64,000 nt of DNA, from assembly GCF_038594945.1 (NCBI RefSeq), contig NZ_JBCFYD010000003.1, forward strand, positions 62,001-126,000, read 5' to 3'. Shown here one piece after another: positions 8,798-17,511 of this stretch. Origin of the DNA: Fodinibius sp. Rm-B-1B1-1 (lineage in GTDB: Bacteria > Bacteroidota > Rhodothermia > Balneolales > Balneolaceae). The position numbers were made by a program, and so were the translations under genes. Positions within the stretch are counted from its first letter, which is position 1. Each line of letters starts with the position of its first letter. A model generated the notes under the pieces. It was given only the letters and a program-made list of their open reading frames with translations. It did not search any database and had not been told where the DNA came from.

Positions 8798-9886
8798 TTA
8801 AGATGAGGAAGAGTCAACAGAAGGGGTTTCTTGTTCGACATCCTCGGGCACAATACCCAGCCGCTTGGCGCGCTCCATCCATTTTTTGCGAGCCATTTTC
8901 TGCATATCTTCGATGGTATCTACTTCGTCAATAATCTCCATTCCCAACAGTGTTTCCACCAAGTCTTCCATTGTCACAACCCCGGCAAAACCACCGTACT
9001 CGTCTACAACAATGGCAATATGCTCCTGTTTTTTCATAAGCTGCTCAAAGAAATCCTGTAGTGGCATCATCTCGGGGACGATCAAAATATCACGTTTTAC
9101 TTCTTTCAGCTCCTTATCTTTTTCTCCACGAGCCAACATCAGCAATAGATCATTTTTAAGCACATATCCCGTTACCTCATCACGACCATTTCCATAAACC
9201 GGTAAGCGTGAAAAATGAAGTTGTTCGATATTATCCCTGACGTCATCGACTTTGAGCGTTTCATCAAAACCAACCACAACTGTGCGCGGCGTCATAATAT
9301 CCTTAACCCGCAATGAATTAAAACGAATCAGGTTTTTAAAAATTCGCGACTCCTCTTCTTCAAAAATTCCTTCCTCCACTCCCCGATCGGCCAGCGCGCC
9401 GAATTCCTCACGGCTAAAGCTGGGAAGTTTTTCGTCCTGCGAAAGCCAGCGTGTAATGGCTTGTGACATTACTACCAACGGATACATCAAGAACATCAGT
9501 ACGCGAAGTATTTTTGCTGCAGTCGGAGCTAATTTCCTCCAATAAGTAGCTCCAATCGTTTTGGGAATAATCTCCGAAAGTACCAAAATCAAAAAGGTAA
9601 GTACTGCTGAGGTAATAGCTACATAAGCATCCCCAAAAACAATCTGAGCCTGTGCCCCCACCCCGGCAGCACCAACGGTATGGGCAATCGTATTTAAACT
9701 CAGAATGGCAGAAAGCGGACGATCTACATCCTCCTTATAATGGCGCAGTAGCTTTCCAACTTTTGTCCCCTTTCGCTCCATGATAGCAATATAGGAATGA
9801 CTCACCGACAGTAGTACTGCCTCCAAAATCGAACACAAAAAGGATACTCCGATAGCAAGCCCTAAATAAAAAATCAGTAAATACAT
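8798..9886 (-). CDS. CNNM/HlyC-CorC-type membrane protein with DUF21 and CBS pair
   Basis: The 362-residue protein begins with hydrophobic segments of the DUF21/CNNM transmembrane domain (residues 1 to about 130), followed by a linker (about 130-195) and two CBS motifs (about 195-310: VKDIMTPRTVVVGFDE... and HIAIVVDEYGGFAGVVTMEDLVE). It lacks the C-terminal CorC_HlyC domain of longer relatives and ends with a polar tail. Members are implicated in magnesium or cobalt efflux. The gene stands alone on the minus strand, divergent from the ABC-F gene. The family call is firm, the transported ion is not. Confidence 0.88.
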   Translation of the reverse strand: MYLLIFYLGLAIGVSFLCSILEAVLLSVSHSYIAIMERKGTKVGKLLRHYKEDVDRPLSAILSLNTIAHTVGAAGVGAQAQIVFGDAYVAITSAVLTFLILVLSEIIPKTIGATYWRKLAPTAAKILRVLMFLMYPLVVMSQAITRWLSQDEKLPSFSREEFGALADRGVEEGIFEEEESRIFKNLIRFNSLRVKDIMTPRTVVVGFDETLKVDDVRDNIEQLHFSRLPVYGNGRDEVTGYVLKNDLLLMLARGEKDKELKEVKRDILIVPEMMPLQDFFEQLMKKQEHIAIVVDEYGGFAGVVTMEDLVETLLGMEIIDEVDTIEDMQKMARKKWMERAKRLGIVPEDVEQETPSVDSSSS

Positions 9887-10034
9887 AGATCAAAAATAGG
9901 GGTATTAAAGCTGATTAAAAAACCTTATTGGCCCGGCTTCTCTAAAGAAATTTCAAAAAAATTATCTGAAATTATCATTTAGCCAAAGCACTTTGTTGAT
10001 TATATTAAGTGCCAATTTTAAAGAACTTATCTCC

Positions 10035-11993
10035 TTGCTTCAACTCGAAAATATATCACTTTCTTTTGGGGATGAAACCCTGCTCGACGAAATAAGCACC
10101 ATTATTAATCCCGGTGAACGCGTTGGACTCGTAGGTCCTAATGGCGCTGGCAAATCAACACTCCTGAAAATTATTGCCGGTGAAATTGAGCCCAATGGCG
10201 GAAATATCACCATGTCTAAGGCCGCAACCGTCGGTTACCTGCCGCAAGATGGGGTAGATCCCGATCCCAATTTGACGGTCTATGAAGAGATGGAAAGTGC
10301 TTTTGCGGATATCCAGGAGCTCGAAGATAAGGTTCAAAAAGCACGTGAAGAATTGGCAACGCTCGAAGAAGGGACATCAGAATATCAATCGGCGATGGAG
10401 GAAGTGGGCAAACTTCAAAATCGCATCGAGCAATCTGGGGCCTACGCACTGGAATCGAATATTGAGAAAGTGTTAATGGGACTTGGTTTTACACCGGATG
10501 ATTTTGAGCGCTCCACAACTGAGTTTAGTGGTGGTTGGCTGATGCGTATTGCTCTGGGGAAACTGCTACTTCAACGTCCAATGTACCTGCTGTTGGACGA
10601 GCCCACAAACCACCTTGATATTGAGTCGCTCCGCTGGATTGAACAATTTTTAAATGGCTACGAGGGCGCAGTCATTATTGTATCGCACGACAAGGCTTTT
10701 CTGAATAAGATCACGACCCGTACGTTAGCATTGGAATATGGCGACCTGCTGGATTACGCCGGCAATTACGACTACTACGAAGAGAAACATGCTGAGCGGA
10801 AAGAACATTTACGTAAGGCTTATGAAAATCAGCAGCAGGAGATTAAAGAAATCCAGGAGTTTATTGACAAGTTTCGCTACAACGCCAGCAAAGCGGCACA
10901 GGTGCAGAGCCGGATCAAACAGCTCGAAAAGATGGATAAAATTGAGCTGGATGAACGCGAAGAGGAGATTTTCTTTGAGTTTCCTCCCCCCGAACGCAGC
11001 GGTGCGGTTGTGATGCGACTCAAAAATATCCGTAAGCAATACGACGATAATATTGTTTTTGAGGATCTTTCCTACGCTATCGATCGCGGGGATAAAATTG
11101 CAGTTGTAGGTCCCAATGGCGCGGGAAAATCGACGATGATTCGCATGCTGGCCGGGCTTGAAGATTTTGATGCCGGCGAACGAGAACCGGGCCACAATGT
11201 GACGACCTCCTACTTTGCCCAGCACCAGGCCAATGAGCTGGATCTCAATAAAACGGTTTTTGAAATCATGCGGGAAGCTGCCCCAAAGACCGACGAAACG
11301 CAACTTCGCACCATCTTGGGATGCTTCCTTTTCCAGGGCGATGATGTTTTTAAGAAAGTCTCGGTATTATCCGGCGGAGAAAAAAGTCGACTTGCCCTGG
11401 CACGTATGCTCGTACAGCCAGCTAACTTCCTAATCTTTGATGAGCCTACCAATCACCTCGATATGCAATCCAAGGATATTCTTCAGCAAGCACTTGATCA
11501 ATACGAAGGTACCTATATGATTGTGAGTCACGACCGCGACTTCCTTGATCCTATTGTGGATAAGGTACTGGAAGTACGTCCCGATGAAACGAACACCTTT
11601 CATGGCAACGTCTCCTATTATCTTGATAAGGTTGAAGAACGTGAAGAAGATGACAAAAAAGATCAGCAAGAAAGTAGTTCGAATTCTTCCAGCAACGGAT
11701 TATCACGCAAGGAAGAGCGGCGAATTGCTGCACAAAAACGACAGAAAAAATATGACAAGCTCAAACCGCTAAAAAAGAAAATTGATCCGTTGGAGGAAAA
11801 AATTGAGAAACTCGAAGAGCGTAAAGATGAGATTGAGGACCTCATGGCCGAACCGGATTTTTATGATGATGAAGAGCAGGTCAAAGAGATCTCGATGGAA
11901 TACGAAAAGCTCAAAGGAAAACTCGTTGAAGTATATGCTGAATGGGAAGAATTGGCGATGAAGATGAGCGAAATCGAGGAAGAGTTTAGTTAA
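10035..11993 (+). CDS. ABC-F family ATPase (Uup/YdiF-like)
   Basis: Two ABC domains without membrane segments are present. The Walker A motifs GPNGAGKST lie near residues 34 and 359, the signatures are FSGGW and LSGGEKSR, and both Walker B motifs end in DEPTNHLD. A linker of ABC-F type (about 235-320) joins them, and a charged coiled-coil C-terminus (about 545-652) resembles Uup. ABC-F proteins act on the ribosome in translation rescue or antibiotic protection. I chose the TTG at 10035 because it gives the usual beginning MLQLENISLSFG; a TTG at 9993 would add 14 residues without homology and no ATG is available nearby. The start is therefore uncertain, the family is not. Confidence 0.93.
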   Translation: MLQLENISLSFGDETLLDEISTIINPGERVGLVGPNGAGKSTLLKIIAGEIEPNGGNITMSKAATVGYLPQDGVDPDPNLTVYEEMESAFADIQELEDKVQKAREELATLEEGTSEYQSAMEEVGKLQNRIEQSGAYALESNIEKVLMGLGFTPDDFERSTTEFSGGWLMRIALGKLLLQRPMYLLLDEPTNHLDIESLRWIEQFLNGYEGAVIIVSHDKAFLNKITTRTLALEYGDLLDYAGNYDYYEEKHAERKEHLRKAYENQQQEIKEIQEFIDKFRYNASKAAQVQSRIKQLEKMDKIELDEREEEIFFEFPPPERSGAVVMRLKNIRKQYDDNIVFEDLSYAIDRGDKIAVVGPNGAGKSTMIRMLAGLEDFDAGEREPGHNVTTSYFAQHQANELDLNKTVFEIMREAAPKTDETQLRTILGCFLFQGDDVFKKVSVLSGGEKSRLALARMLVQPANFLIFDEPTNHLDMQSKDILQQALDQYEGTYMIVSHDRDFLDPIVDKVLEVRPDETNTFHGNVSYYLDKVEEREEDDKKDQQESSSNSSSNGLSRKEERRIAAQKRQKKYDKLKPLKKKIDPLEEKIEKLEERKDEIEDLMAEPDFYDDEEQVKEISMEYEKLKGKLVEVYAEWEELAMKMSEIEEEFS

Positions 11994-12028
11994 TGGTTAT
12001 TAGTTATTGGGGGTCCTAATAACCATTA
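11991..12028. terminator. Inverted repeat between convergent genes
   Basis: A 13-base perfect inverted repeat (arms 11991-12003 and 12016-12028) starts at the stop codon of the ABC-F gene and lies before the 3' end of the convergent VOC gene. There is no clear T tract, so this may be a weak or factor-assisted terminator. Confidence 0.4.
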
Positions 12029-12043
12029 ACCAATAATACATAA

Positions 12044-12472
12044 CTACGTAGCAAAAATCTGATCCTTATTCCGGAAGGCCTTGAATTCAAGTGCATTACC
12101 GCTGGGGTCTTTGAAGAACATCGTGGCCTGTTCGCCCGGCTTTCCTTCGAATCGTACATAGGGCTCGATAATAAAATCAACGTCTTTCTTTTCTAATCGA
12201 GTAGCCAACTCCTCCCACTGTTCCCATTCCAAGATCAATCCAAAATGCTTGGCCGGTACAGCATGTCCATCCACGTCGTTCATGCTCGACTTACCTGCTT
12301 CTTCGGGACTTAAATGCGCTACAACCTGGTGTCCCCAAAAATCGAAATCAATCCATTTATCTGAGCTGCGTCCGGTGTCACAGCCAAGAACATCTCGATA
12401 AAACGTTAATGTCTCGTCTAGATCAGAAACCGGAAATGCTAAATGAAAAAGCGGAGTAGGTTGATCAGCCAT
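12044..12472 (-). CDS. VOC-superfamily protein (glyoxalase/extradiol dioxygenase-like)
   Basis: The 142-residue protein has the two beta-alpha-beta-beta-beta halves of the vicinal oxygen chelate fold. LFHLAFPVSDLDETLTFYRDVLGC gives the first metal-ligand histidine (His10) and MFFKDPSGNALEFKAF gives the C-terminal glutamate ligand (Glu in LEFK). A histidine in the middle (KHFGLIL) provides another potential ligand. Sequence suggests a metal-dependent enzyme rather than a fosfomycin or bleomycin binding protein, but the substrate cannot be named. It is divergent from the alpha/beta hydrolase gene, with 69 bases between starts. Confidence 0.85.
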   Translation of the reverse strand: MADQPTPLFHLAFPVSDLDETLTFYRDVLGCDTGRSSDKWIDFDFWGHQVVAHLSPEEAGKSSMNDVDGHAVPAKHFGLILEWEQWEELATRLEKKDVDFIIEPYVRFEGKPGEQATMFFKDPSGNALEFKAFRNKDQIFAT

Positions 12473-12541
12473 AGTAAGAAAATTCTTTTATATCTTGTTT
12501 GTTATCTGAATGACTAACAAAATATAAATCAATGAGGACTC

Positions 12542-13297
12542 ATGCGATCAGAAAAAATTACGTTTGAAGGCGCTTTTGGTGACCAACTTTCGGCACGAGT
12601 AGATCAACCACCTGATGAACCTCGAAGCTACGCCCTTTTTGCACACTGCTTTACGTGCTCAAAAAACCTGAAAGTAGTTTCAAATATCAGTAAAACCCTT
12701 ACTAAACATGGTATAGGAATATTTCGCTTTGATTTTACCGGTTTAGGCGAAAGTGAGGGTGATTTTGCGGACACAAATTTTTCATCCAACATTGAAGATC
12801 TCATTGCTGCAGCTGAGCATATGGCATCACATTATCGCGCGCCGGCGATACTCATTGGTCATTCGTTAGGAGGTGCTGCCGTATTACAAGCCGCACAAAA
12901 AATCCCAAACAGCAAAGCAGTAGCAACCATTGGGGCTCCGGCAAATCCCGATCATGTAAAGAAGAATTTTGGAGCCCAACTTGATAAAATTGAGCAAAAA
13001 GGTATTGCCACGGTTACGCTGGCAGGACGTGATTTCACGATCAAAAAGCAGTTCATTGATGATCTCGAAGCCACTCATATGGATGAAAAGATTCAAAGCC
13101 TTGACCGAGCATTGATGATTTTTCATTCTCCGGTAGATAATACAGTGGGAATTGAAAATGCCGCTCATATCTATAAAAAGGCCAAACATCCCAAAAGTTT
13201 TGTCTCCCTCGATGATGCCAACCACCTGCTCACAAAAGAAGAAGACAGCATTTACTTGGCTGAAGTTCTTGCCGCCTGGGCTGATCGATACTTTTAA
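12542..13297 (+). CDS. Alpha/beta hydrolase (OsmC-associated esterase type)
   Basis: The 251-residue protein contains RFDFTGLGESEGDF, the nucleophile elbow GHSLGG (serine near residue 104), an acidic residue in HSPVDNTVGIENA and the catalytic His in DDANHLL. It begins with MRSEKITFEGAFGDQLSARVDQP, as in the hydrolase half of hydrolase-OsmC fusions found in many bacteria; here the OsmC half is absent. No signal peptide is seen, so it is cytoplasmic. It lies 81 bases upstream of the superoxide dismutase gene on the same strand, which fits a link to peroxide or oxidative stress, though that is inference. Confidence 0.88.
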   Translation: MRSEKITFEGAFGDQLSARVDQPPDEPRSYALFAHCFTCSKNLKVVSNISKTLTKHGIGIFRFDFTGLGESEGDFADTNFSSNIEDLIAAAEHMASHYRAPAILIGHSLGGAAVLQAAQKIPNSKAVATIGAPANPDHVKKNFGAQLDKIEQKGIATVTLAGRDFTIKKQFIDDLEATHMDEKIQSLDRALMIFHSPVDNTVGIENAAHIYKKAKHPKSFVSLDDANHLLTKEEDSIYLAEVLAAWADRYF

Positions 13298-13378
13298 CTT
13301 TCATTGAATGCCAATACATTGGCTCTTGTTAACAAATTAGGATTGAAACTCGAACAAAAACCAAACATCATATTATTT

Positions 13379-13945
13379 ATGCAATCATTAAAAAAGTATT
13401 TGCTGTCATTAGTATTGGTCTTTTTTGCCATGGGATGTGCCCAGCAGGAGATGGAACAGGAGGAAACTTCAACTGAACCGACTACTGACTTTACAGAAGC
13501 TGTTGCAGTTGTCCATCCTACGGAAAGTGGCAATGCCACGGGTCATGTTACCTTTACAAAAGTGGATGACGGGGTTCGCGTACAGGGTGAATTTGAAGGC
13601 CTTGAAGAAGGTAAGCACGGCTTCCATATTCACCAATATGGCGACTGTCGCGCTGCTGATGGAACCTCAGCCGGCGGACATTATAACCCTGCTGATAATC
13701 CGCATGCTGGCCCCGATGCCGAAAGTCGTCACGTAGGTGATATGGGGAACCTCGAAGCTGATGCCGACGGCAATGCTACCATCGATTATGTGGATTCTAC
13801 TATTGAATTAAATGGTGCTGACAGCATACTGGGACGTGGTATTGTAATCCACGCCGGTGAAGATGACATGCAATCACAACCTACCGGTGCTGCTGGAGCA
13901 CGCATGGGATGCGGCGTGATTGGCGTTGCTAATGCTGATGCGTAA
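13379..13945 (+). CDS. sodC: Cu/Zn superoxide dismutase, lipoprotein
   Basis: From the ATG at 13379 the protein is 188 residues, with a lipobox ending at Cys20 (FAMGC). All metal ligands can be placed: copper His83, His85, His101 and His158, and zinc His101, His109, His118 and Asp121. Cys90 and Cys178 form the expected disulfide, and Arg175 is the active-site arginine. An upstream TTG at 13304 would add 25 residues before the signal peptide and is not used. The lipid anchor places it in the periplasm or at the surface, where it would convert superoxide to peroxide. Confidence 0.96.
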   Translation: MQSLKKYLLSLVLVFFAMGCAQQEMEQEETSTEPTTDFTEAVAVVHPTESGNATGHVTFTKVDDGVRVQGEFEGLEEGKHGFHIHQYGDCRAADGTSAGGHYNPADNPHAGPDAESRHVGDMGNLEADADGNATIDYVDSTIELNGADSILGRGIVIHAGEDDMQSQPTGAAGARMGCGVIGVANADA

Positions 13946-13965
13946 ATCATTACGGATTCAAACAA

Positions 13966-14003
13966 AAAAGGAGTTCACTTTCGAAGTGAACTCCTTTTCT
14001 TAT
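13966..14003 (+). terminator. Intrinsic terminator after sodC
   Basis: A perfect 15-base stem (13966-13980 with 13984-13998) with a TCG loop is followed by a T-rich run. It lies between sodC and the convergent glycyl-tRNA synthetase gene and is flanked by A and T tracts, so it could serve both. Confidence 0.9.
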
Positions 14004-14064
14004 TTAATAAAGCTAAAACTACGAATCCCAACTAAGTTTAGGATGATACAAAAATAGCTTCCAT

Positions 14065-15537
14065 CTACTCAGGTTTCCAGCTCTTCATTTTATCATCAAT
14101 CACCTCTTTCAGCCGACTTACCGGAACGCGATCCTGCGTCATATCATCGCGGTAGCGGATGGTCACCGTATCTTCGCCTTCGGTTTCAACGCCGTCAAAA
14201 TCAACCGTTACACAGAACGGCGTACCCGCTTCATCCTGGCGACGATAGCGCTTGCCGATTGATCCGGACTCATCATACAGCACATTGTAATCTTCGCGCA
14301 AATCATCCGTAATCTTATGCGCCAGATCTTGCAACTTATCTTTTTTGATAAGCGGAAAGATACCCACTTTAGTCGGTGCCAACTGTGGGTTCATCTTCAA
14401 CACGGTTCGTGTATCGCCATCTACCTCTTCCTCGCGGTAGGCATCACAAAGCACCATCATCACCGTGCGGTCAAGCCCTATTGAGGTCTCAATAACATAC
14501 GGCACATACTTCTCCTGCTTCTGTTGATCATAGTACTCCAACTTTTTACCCGAATATTCCTTGTGCTGTCCCAAATCAAAATCAGTACGATTGTGAACAC
14601 CCTCAACCTCTTGCCAGCCAATGGGATATTCGTATTCAATATCGGCAGCAGCTTCAGCATAGTGCGCCAATTTATCTTCGGGATGTGGATGCGTGCGTAG
14701 CTTCCCCTCACGAATACCCAACTTCTTATGCCAGTCGAGGCGCTTGTTGAGCCAATGCTCGTAACTTTCGGCATCGGTGCCTGGCTCTACAAAGTATTGC
14801 ATCTCCATCTGCTCAAACTCCCGCATTCGGAATATAAATTGTCGGGCTACCACCTCGTTCCGAAATGCCTTACCGACCTGGGCAATACCAAACGGCACCT
14901 GCTGACGAGCCGTATCCATTACATTTTTAAAGTTTACAAAAATTCCCTGGGCTGTCTCGGGACGTAGATAAACCGCATCATCACCATCACCGCCCGAAGA
15001 GGTTGCCCCAAACTGAGTCTTGAACATCAAGTTAAACTGACGCACTTCGGTCCATTCAAAGGCTCCCGATTCCGGAGCGCGAATCTCTTCATCCATAATA
15101 ATTTGATGCAGATCCTCGCACACTCCTTGGCGTGAACCGGCTGTATCGAGCAATTCTTGGAGCTCATCGGCCTTTTCGGCCTTCCCGTCACTACGCAACT
15201 TGGCAATATGATTTTCAATCAACATATCGGCTCGATAGCGTTTGTTCGACTGCTTGTCATCAATCATAGGATCATTAAATCCATCCAAGTGACCGCTGGC
15301 CTCCCACACTTTAGGATGCATAAATATGGCCGAATCGAGTCCCACAATATTATCATGACGCTGGGTCATCTCTTTCCACCACATATCACGAATATTTCGC
15401 TTGAGCTCAACGCCAAGCGGGCCATAGTCATATACGGCTCCGAGTCCGCCATAAATTTCTGAAGATTGATAAATAAAAGCGCGGGCCTTTGCCAACGATA
15501 CAATCGTATCTAAACTATCGAGTTCGGTAACTGACAT
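14065..15537 (-). CDS. glyS: Glycyl-tRNA synthetase (alpha2 type)
   Basis: The 490-residue protein begins with SLAKARAFIYQSSEIYGGLGAVYDYGPLGVELKRN, the typical start of the dimeric eukaryote/Gram-positive type synthetase. Class II motif 2 (FRNEVVARQFIFRMREFEQ) and motif 3 (ETSIGLDRTVMMVL) are clear, followed by an anticodon-binding domain from about residue 380. It charges tRNA-Gly. The gene is a single unit transcribed away from asd. Confidence 0.97.
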   Translation of the reverse strand: MSVTELDSLDTIVSLAKARAFIYQSSEIYGGLGAVYDYGPLGVELKRNIRDMWWKEMTQRHDNIVGLDSAIFMHPKVWEASGHLDGFNDPMIDDKQSNKRYRADMLIENHIAKLRSDGKAEKADELQELLDTAGSRQGVCEDLHQIIMDEEIRAPESGAFEWTEVRQFNLMFKTQFGATSSGGDGDDAVYLRPETAQGIFVNFKNVMDTARQQVPFGIAQVGKAFRNEVVARQFIFRMREFEQMEMQYFVEPGTDAESYEHWLNKRLDWHKKLGIREGKLRTHPHPEDKLAHYAEAAADIEYEYPIGWQEVEGVHNRTDFDLGQHKEYSGKKLEYYDQQKQEKYVPYVIETSIGLDRTVMMVLCDAYREEEVDGDTRTVLKMNPQLAPTKVGIFPLIKKDKLQDLAHKITDDLREDYNVLYDESGSIGKRYRRQDEAGTPFCVTVDFDGVETEGEDTVTIRYRDDMTQDRVPVSRLKEVIDDKMKSWKPE

Positions 15538-15713
15538 GTACGTACTAAAAATTTGAATTGTAAAATAATTTTAGGATGCCCAAAGATAGAAAAAATTACT
15601 GCTTTAATTAATTATCCTTTTATGTGTATTTTTGCCGACTCATTGGGAATGATTTTATACTCATCCCCTTTTATTAACCTAACTTGAAATCTTACCAACT
15701 AACCAAAACTATT

Positions 15714-16772
15714 ATGCATTCTTTCCAGGTTGGCGTACTCGGTGCAACCGGTGCTGTCGGACAAAAGTTTATCCGCTTACTCGAAAATCACCCGTGGTTC
15801 ACGGTCAAAGTATTGGGCGCTTCAAAACGCTCGGCCGGGAAGAAATACAAACAGGCCGTCCACTGGATAGAAAAGACCGAGCTTCCAACAAACGCAGCCG
15901 AGCTGGAAGTCCAGCAATGTGATCCGGCTAATTTTAAAGGGGTAGACTTTGTCTTTTCTGGATTAGATTCTTCCGTTGCCGGAGATATCGAAAAGGACTT
16001 TGCCGAAGCGGGCATTCCCGTGATCTCCAATGCCAAAAACTATCGGATGCATGACCAAGTACCACTTTTAGTGCCCGAGGTCAACCCCGATCACGCAGAG
16101 CTTATTAAAAAGCAGAATTTTGATCCCAACGGTAATGGCTGGATTGTCACCAATCCTAACTGTGTTTCTGTACCCCTTTCTATGTCGTTGCGGCCGCTGC
16201 ACGATGCTTTCGGCATCGACTCATTAGTCGTCACTTCTATGCAATCAGTTTCCGGAGCTGGTTATCCCGGCGTTTCCAGCATGGATATTGTGGCAAACGT
16301 GGTGCCCTATATCGGCGGCGAAGAACCCAAAGTACAAACCGAAGCCACTAAAGTGTTGGGAAGTTTGTCGGATGATTCTATTGCCTTCAATGATTTTACT
16401 ATTCAAGCTACAGCTGTACGCGTCCCTACCATCGAAGGACACTTGCTTTCGGTATCCGTTAAATTGCAAAATGCGCCTACATCTATAAAAGAGGCTGAAA
16501 AAGCTTATACCGATTGGCAAAATCCCATTGAGGATCTGGATCTACCGTCATCACCAGATAATCCTGTTCGACTTTATACAGAAGACCGCCATCCCCAACC
16601 TCGGCTTCATGCCGATCGGGAAGGAGGTATGCAAACGGCCGTGGGACGACTTCGCGAAGGAACCGTCATGGATTTAGGATATGTGACTATGGCGCACAAC
16701 ACTATTCGCGGAGCTGCCGGTGGAGCCATTCTCAATGCCGAGCTCTTGGCTTCGAAAGGATATATCAACTAA
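15714..16772 (+). CDS. asd: Aspartate-semialdehyde dehydrogenase (archaeal/fungal-type)
   Basis: From ATG 15714 the protein has 352 residues and starts MHSFQVGVLGATGAVGQKF, a classic NADP-binding loop. The catalytic cysteine lies in TNPNCVSVPL. SGAGYPGVSS and the C-terminal VTMAHNTIRGAAGG fit the archaeal/fungal subgroup rather than the common bacterial one. It makes aspartate semialdehyde for lysine/DAP, threonine and methionine synthesis. The in-frame TTG at 15684 adds ten residues without homology, so the ATG is preferred. A strong terminator follows. Confidence 0.95.
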   Translation: MHSFQVGVLGATGAVGQKFIRLLENHPWFTVKVLGASKRSAGKKYKQAVHWIEKTELPTNAAELEVQQCDPANFKGVDFVFSGLDSSVAGDIEKDFAEAGIPVISNAKNYRMHDQVPLLVPEVNPDHAELIKKQNFDPNGNGWIVTNPNCVSVPLSMSLRPLHDAFGIDSLVVTSMQSVSGAGYPGVSSMDIVANVVPYIGGEEPKVQTEATKVLGSLSDDSIAFNDFTIQATAVRVPTIEGHLLSVSVKLQNAPTSIKEAEKAYTDWQNPIEDLDLPSSPDNPVRLYTEDRHPQPRLHADREGGMQTAVGRLREGTVMDLGYVTMAHNTIRGAAGGAILNAELLASKGYIN

Positions 16773-16798
16773 TCTCTCTTTAACAATCTTATTCCCAG

Positions 16799-16831
16799 AG
16801 CCCTGTCAGAGTTCAAAACTCTGACAGGGCT
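16799..16831 (+). terminator. Intrinsic terminator/palindrome after asd
   Basis: A perfect 15-base stem (16799-16813 with 16817-16831) with a 3-base loop is followed by TTATTTAAT. It lies between asd and the convergent small gene. The stem has an AACTCTGACAGGG arm, a sequence I recognise as a common dispersed palindrome in Bacteroidota genomes, so it may be a REP-like unit acting as terminator. Confidence 0.8.
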
Positions 16832-16845
16832 TATTTAATCAGTTT

Positions 16846-17250
16846 TCAATCTCCGCTTTTGTCATCAAGTTCTTTTAGCTTCTGCTCGGAAAGGTGAACT
16901 CGTGCCGATGAAACAGCATTTTGGGCATCATCCCTATTAGAACGCTTTACTTTCAATGTTAACCGCCCTTGTTCACTGCCGGGGAAGTTATCAAAAACCT
17001 TCATAGAAGTACCTTCTAAAACAACTTTCCCATTCCACCATCCTTTCTCAAAACGTATTCCCTCCAAATCTCTGTAAAAAATCGTCTCTGTTTTAACTCC
17101 TGATTTTATCATTCCAAGGAAACTGTCTTCCACTTCAAATTCAAAATGGAGCCCCTCTTCCCTCACTTTCAACAATCCTTTAGCCACCTGTATGCCGTGA
17201 TAAATATTGGGAATCTCGAAAGGAACTGAAGGGATTGAAGTATAATTCAT
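16846..17250 (-). CDS. Conserved hypothetical protein, PH-domain-like
   Basis: The 134-residue protein has no signal peptide or membrane segment. The pattern of short beta strands (GLLKVREEGLHFEFEVED, TIFYRDLEGIRFEKGWWNGKVVLEG) followed by a C-terminal helix (NAVSSARVHLSEQKLKELDD) resembles bacterial PH-like or GRAM-like proteins. I cannot assign a function. It stands alone between asd (convergent) and the lamin-tail protein gene (divergent). Confidence 0.7.
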   Translation of the reverse strand: MNYTSIPSVPFEIPNIYHGIQVAKGLLKVREEGLHFEFEVEDSFLGMIKSGVKTETIFYRDLEGIRFEKGWWNGKVVLEGTSMKVFDNFPGSEQGRLTLKVKRSNRDDAQNAVSSARVHLSEQKLKELDDKSGD

Positions 17251-17310
17251 GATGGATTTATTTGAATTTAGAAGATGATAAAAAAGTATATAAAAATTTC
17301 TGAAAAAATT

Positions 17311-17340
17311 TTGTAAGGATTTGCCATCTCAAGGGTCTTA
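17311..17340 (+). promoter_or_regulatory. Candidate ECF-sigma promoter upstream of the lamin-tail protein
   Basis: GTAAGG at 17313-17318 and GTCTTA at 17335-17340 are separated by 16 bases. The pair resembles promoters of extracytoplasmic-function sigma factors in Bacteroidota (GTAAC/GTAAG with CGTCTTA-like -10). Transcription would start near 17348 and give a leader of about 165 bases. Confidence 0.4.
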
Positions 17341-17347
17341 CTAACAG

Positions 17348-17444
17348 AAACGCTGAAAAAGCGTATAAGCCGTTGAAATAGAGAGCAATATCAAATGTCC
17401 TTCCGGGGTGAGGCTGTTGGTAGCAGTTTCACCCTATTTTTTTG
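17348..17444 (+). promoter_or_regulatory. Structured 5' leader with intrinsic terminator (possible attenuator)
   Basis: A small hairpin (ACGCT-GAAAA-AGCGT, about 17349-17363) is followed by an 11-pair stem (17406-17416 with 17424-17434, two G-T pairs) and seven Ts at 17437-17443. This is a strong intrinsic terminator lying 68 bases before the start codon of the gene it precedes, the arrangement of an attenuator or riboswitch. It matches no riboswitch class I can recognise. Confidence 0.5.
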
Positions 17445-17511
17445 TAAGGACTACAACCATCGTTTCCCACTCTACTACTGTATATCAAAACTTTCGGGGA
17501 GACAAATCATC

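Noticed and set aside
10809-11303. 164-residue antisense frame inside the ABC-F gene
   Set aside because: It is fully within a strongly conserved gene and has no recognisable domain.
17331-17434. c-di-GMP-I (GEMM) riboswitch
   Set aside because: A GAAA-like hairpin followed by AAGCC and a late GGTAGC recall the class, but the conserved GGGACGCAAAGCC core is not there.
17395-17511. Extended N-terminus of the lamin-tail protein
   Set aside because: It would translate straight through a strong intrinsic terminator, would bury the signal peptide behind 39 extra residues, and the ATG at 17512 has a good Shine-Dalgarno site.
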